From Treponema sp. (GTDB lineage Bacteria > Spirochaetota > Spirochaetia > Treponematales > Breznakiellaceae): a stretch of 7,623 bases of DNA. The stretch's first letter is position 1. Each line of letters begins with the position of its first letter. The translations under genes were made by a program, and so were the position numbers. Below, piece after piece: positions 6,079 through 7,623 of this stretch. The stretch lies in NCBI GenBank assembly GCA_031289935.1, contig JAITON010000025.1, forward strand, positions 1 through 7,623, written 5' to 3'. Under the pieces are notes generated by a model, which saw only the letters and a list, made by a program, of their open reading frames with translations, was not told the DNA's origin and did not search any database.

Positions 6079-6873
6079 ATGGTACGAAGTTTGTGGACCG
6101 GCGCGGCCGGCATGATGGGTCAACAGTCGAATATTGATACGATTTCCAATAACCTGGCCAATGTGAATACCTCGGGCTATAAGAAAGTCCGCACCGATTT
6201 TGAGGATCTTCTCTACCAGACCATCAAGATCGCCGGCAGCCCCGCCACCGAAGACACGGTGGTTCCCGTGGGCATCCAGATGGGCCACGGCGTCAAGGTG
6301 GCCGCCACCCAGCGTATGTTCTCCCAGGGGGCGCTCCAGGCCACCGACAACGTTACCGATCTGGCTATTGCGGGTGAAGGTTTCTTCCGCATCCAGATGT
6401 ACGATGGCAGCCCTGCTTACACCCGGGACGGAGCCTTTAAGGTGGATGCCAACGGCCGCCTGGTTACCTCTAACGGTTACTGGGTGCTCCCCGACATCGT
6501 GATGCCCGAAAACTTCCTCCCCCAGACCATTACGGTGAGCCAGGACGGCCGGGTTTCGGTTAAGATCCCCGACGAGGACGAGCCCGTGGAAGTGGGCCAG
6601 ATTGAGCTCTACCGCTTCCCCAATCCCGTGGGCCTTACCGCCGTGGGGGAGAACCTCTTTAAGGAATCCGCCGCATCGGGGAACGTCGTGGTAGGCCGGC
6701 CCGGCTACGAGGGCATGGGCCAGGTCCAGCAAAAGTTCCTGGAAATGTCCAACGTATCGGTGGTCAAGGAAATGGTGGACCTCATTGTGGCCCAGCGGGC
6801 TTACGAGTTCAATTCCCGGACCATCCAGACCAGCGACAATATGCTGGGCACCGCCACGGGCCTTAAACGGTAG
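6079..6873 (+). CDS. flgG: Flagellar basal-body distal rod protein FlgG
   Basis: The 264-residue product is FlgG, the main distal-rod subunit, close to the usual length (about 260). ATG 6079 is chosen over an in-frame TTG at 6076 because AAGGAG at 6066-6071 sits seven bases from the ATG but only four from the TTG. Motifs are NNLANVNTSGYKK (24-36), FEDLLYQTIKIAGSP (41-55), the FlgG-specific stretch after it ending GIQMGHGVKV (65-74), FSQGALQATDN (81-91), AIAGEGFFRI (96-105), AYTRDGAF (113-120) and the C-terminal SNVSVVKEMVDLIVAQRAYE (224-243). The YQT... stretch (about 46-65) is the segment that distinguishes FlgG from the hook protein FlgE and makes the rod straight. The gene follows flgF after 22 bases and precedes the rod-binding gene by 21 bases, so the three form one operon. 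Confidence 0.95.
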   Translation: MVRSLWTGAAGMMGQQSNIDTISNNLANVNTSGYKKVRTDFEDLLYQTIKIAGSPATEDTVVPVGIQMGHGVKVAATQRMFSQGALQATDNVTDLAIAGEGFFRIQMYDGSPAYTRDGAFKVDANGRLVTSNGYWVLPDIVMPENFLPQTITVSQDGRVSVKIPDEDEPVEVGQIELYRFPNPVGLTAVGENLFKESAASGNVVVGRPGYEGMGQVQQKFLEMSNVSVVKEMVDLIVAQRAYEFNSRTIQTSDNMLGTATGLKR

Positions 6874-6894
6874 CATTAAAACAAGGGGTTAAAC

Positions 6895-7323
6895 ATGGGT
6901 ATCGAGAGTATAGGCAGCTTATATATTGAAAACATCCCCCAGGTACAGATGGACGCCCTGCTCCGCCGGGCCGAAACAACGGAGGCCGTTACGGGGGAAT
7001 CCTTTGCGGCGGTCCTTGACAAGACCCTGGCGAACGCTTCCGAAGGAAGCGTCGCTTCCAGCGGAAGCAGCGCCGCCCGGATCGACAAGACCAGCGAACT
7101 TTTCCAGCAGTGCGAGGCCCTGGAGACCTTCCTGCTCAAGAGCCTCCTGGCGGGGATGCGGAGTACCGTACAAAAATCGGGCTTTATAGACACCGGTTTT
7201 GCCGGGGAAATGTACGAGGACATGCTCTGGGATCAGTACGCCGAGGACTTTTCCAAGAATACCGACTTCGGCCTGGCGGAAATGGCCTCCCTGGAACTTA
7301 CCGGGCAGCGCGCCATCCGGTAG
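6895..7323 (+). CDS. flgJ: Rod-binding (FlgJ N-terminal-type) flagellar assembly protein
   Basis: The product has 142 residues. Residues about 66-135 form the rod-binding domain: EALETFLLKSLLAGMRSTV, KSGFIDTGFAGEMYEDML and DFGLAEM match the FlgJ N-terminal consensus, which chaperones or caps growing rod in the periplasm. The muramidase (SltF-like) half of enteric FlgJ is absent, as in many bacteria with separate lytic enzymes, so wall penetration must be provided elsewhere. The start ATG 6895 has AAGGGG six bases upstream. Residues 48-59 are a low-complexity linker built from an 18-bp duplicated hairpin. It is the third gene of the flagellar operon and the last one recognisable in the window; the TAG stop sits in a duplicated sequence. 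Confidence 0.88.
   Translation: MGIESIGSLYIENIPQVQMDALLRRAETTEAVTGESFAAVLDKTLANASEGSVASSGSSAARIDKTSELFQQCEALETFLLKSLLAGMRSTVQKSGFIDTGFAGEMYEDMLWDQYAEDFSKNTDFGLAEMASLELTGQRAIR
7034..7071 (+). repeat. 18-bp duplicated hairpin unit in the rod-binding gene
   Basis: ACGCTTCC-GAA-GGAAGCGT (7034-7052) is a perfect 8-bp stem with a 3-base loop. A second, imperfect copy, CGCTTCC-AGC-GGAAGC (7053-7068), follows directly. The junction itself is palindromic (GGAAGCG T CGCTTCC, 7045-7059), so alternative stems compete. As codons the units are 7036-7053 and 7054-7071, giving ASEGSV then ASSGSS. Confidence 0.85.
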
Positions 7324-7347
7324 GATGGGCGCCATCCAGTAGGATTG
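7310..7347. repeat. 19-bp tandem duplication across the last flagellar stop codon
   Basis: GCGCCATCCGGTAGGATGG (7310-7328) is followed at once by GCGCCATCCAGTAGGATTG (7329-7347), with two differences. Each copy carries CCATCC facing GGAT(G/T)G, so each can fold, and the two arms can also pair across the junction (7323-7328 with 7332-7337). The TAG stop is in the first copy and recurs in the second. No T-run follows. Confidence 0.85.
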
Positions 7348-7396
7348 CCAGCAAACTACACGATTAGACCACAAAACACGGACCCTCCCCGCGAAA

Positions 7397-7416
7397 TTTT
7401 ACCGATTTTCGTAAAA
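7397..7416. promoter_or_regulatory. Short inverted repeat upstream of a promoter
   Basis: TTTTAC (7397-7402) faces GTAAAA (7411-7416) across 8 bases, ending five bases before the -35 box at 7422. This position suits an operator or activator site, but the six-base arms could also occur by chance. Its left half shares TTTTACCGAT with the flgF promoter. Confidence 0.35.
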
Positions 7417-7421
7417 ACCCC

Positions 7422-7448
7422 TTGACATATCCCTCGTGATGGTATAAA
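7422..7448 (+). promoter_or_regulatory. Sigma70-type promoter reading rightward
   Basis: TTGACA at 7422-7427 is perfect. TATAAA at 7443-7448 follows after 15 bases; a shifted -10, TAAAGT at 7445-7450, would give 17. Transcription would begin near 7455-7457 and run off the window. The position downstream of the flagellar operon indicates a separate transcription unit. Confidence 0.6.
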
Positions 7449-7459
7449 GTTACTTTATC

Positions 7460-7623
7460 ATGATGATGCATGGAAACAGGGCCAATAGAGGTTGTTCCCA
7501 GTTAAATGTCCCCGATAGTCCGCCGCCGCTATCTTCGTCCTCGTGCTTACACATCATCGACCGGGGAGGGGCGGCGCAGCCCTACGCACCCGCACTTGTA
7601 GAGTCCGGCTACGCTATCTTCGA
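7460..7623 (+). CDS. Possible partial reading frame running off the window
   Basis: The frame starting ATG ATG ATG at 7460 stays open for 54 codons to the window edge (MMMHGNRANRGCSQLNV..., ending ...SGYAIF). It begins only about five bases after the predicted start of the promoter at 7422-7448 and has no ribosome-binding site. The composition (SPPPLSSSS, AAQPYAPALV) gives no family. It could be the start of a leaderless gene, or an untranslated leader or RNA that happens to be open in GC-rich sequence. Confidence 0.2.
   Translation, partial: MMMHGNRANRGCSQLNVPDSPPPLSSSSCLHIIDRGGAAQPYAPALVESGYAIF

Larger units (their letters stand above)
7324..7623. other. 300-base right-hand end with no recognised gene
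   Basis: After the flagellar stop codon this stretch holds the second copy of the 19-bp duplication, an inverted repeat, a rightward promoter, and then about 160 GC-rich bases. I find no tRNA, rRNA, tmRNA, RNase P or transposase signature. An 11-base direct repeat, CGCTATCTTCG, occurs at 7527-7537 and 7612-7622. The distance (85 bases) is not a multiple of three, so the repeat is not a protein repeat. Confidence 0.5.

Noticed and set aside
6040..6876. Minus-strand 278-codon open frame covering flgG
   Set aside because: It mirrors a certain flgG gene; the long open stretch follows from codon bias, and the His/Gly-rich product has no recognisable domain or start signal.
7382..7408. Second sigma28 promoter using ACCGATTT at 7401-7408
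   Set aside because: The sequence at the required -35 position (7382-7389, ACCCTCCC) does not resemble TAAAGTTT.
7471..7506. Eleven-codon leader peptide (METGPIEVVPS)
   Set aside because: It has a start and stop but no ribosome-binding site, no run of regulatory codons, and no attenuator visible after it.

Overview
The window looks like a chromosomal segment of a spirochaete, most probably a Treponema-type organism. The main support is the flagellar block at the right. A FlgF-like and a FlgG rod protein are followed by a single-domain rod-binding protein with no muramidase part, and the FlgF-like protein resembles what I remember of treponemal FlgF/FlgG pairs. A lipoprotein with a permissive lipobox and a small signal-peptide-bearing barrel-like protein fit a double-membraned host. 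The species cannot be fixed from this sequence alone. By eye, the left 2.1 kb is clearly less GC-rich than the two minus-strand genes in the middle.

Layout. Positions 1-136 hold no gene but contain a perfect hairpin, a good intrinsic terminator for something upstream, and a strong sigma70-type promoter starting at 137. This promoter drives a CotH-kinase-family lipoprotein (227-1492). A small secreted protein follows 15 bases later (1508-2131), probably an outer-membrane beta-barrel; the two look like one operon. They converge on a minus-strand operon: an RlmD/RumA-family 23S rRNA uracil-5-methyltransferase (5102 down to 3876), then an exported protein with PQQ-like propeller repeats and a HEAT-repeat tail (3879 down to 2176). 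These two are joined by an ATGA stop/start overlap.

A 102-base divergent region (5103-5204) separates this operon from the plus-strand flagellar operon flgF-flgG-flgJ(N) (5205-7323). It holds an extended -10 promoter facing the methyltransferase, whose predicted transcript would be almost leaderless, and a sigma28-like promoter facing flgF. The last 300 bases hold a 19-bp duplication across the final stop codon, a sigma70-type promoter, and an open but unrecognised reading frame running off the window edge.

Function. The flagellar genes supply the distal rod of the periplasmic flagellum and the rod-capping or assembly factor. The methyltransferase modifies 23S rRNA. The CotH lipoprotein and its barrel-like neighbour suggest a surface or periplasmic protein-phosphorylation pair of unknown target. 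A recurring oddity is several short in-place tandem duplications (units of 12, 18, 19 and 21 bp), three inside coding sequence and in frame and one across a stop codon. I see no CRISPR array, tRNA, rRNA, transposase or integrase. I do not see a clear new multi-gene system; the best candidates for follow-up are the CotH/barrel pair, the near-leaderless rlmD transcript and the unexplained right-hand end.
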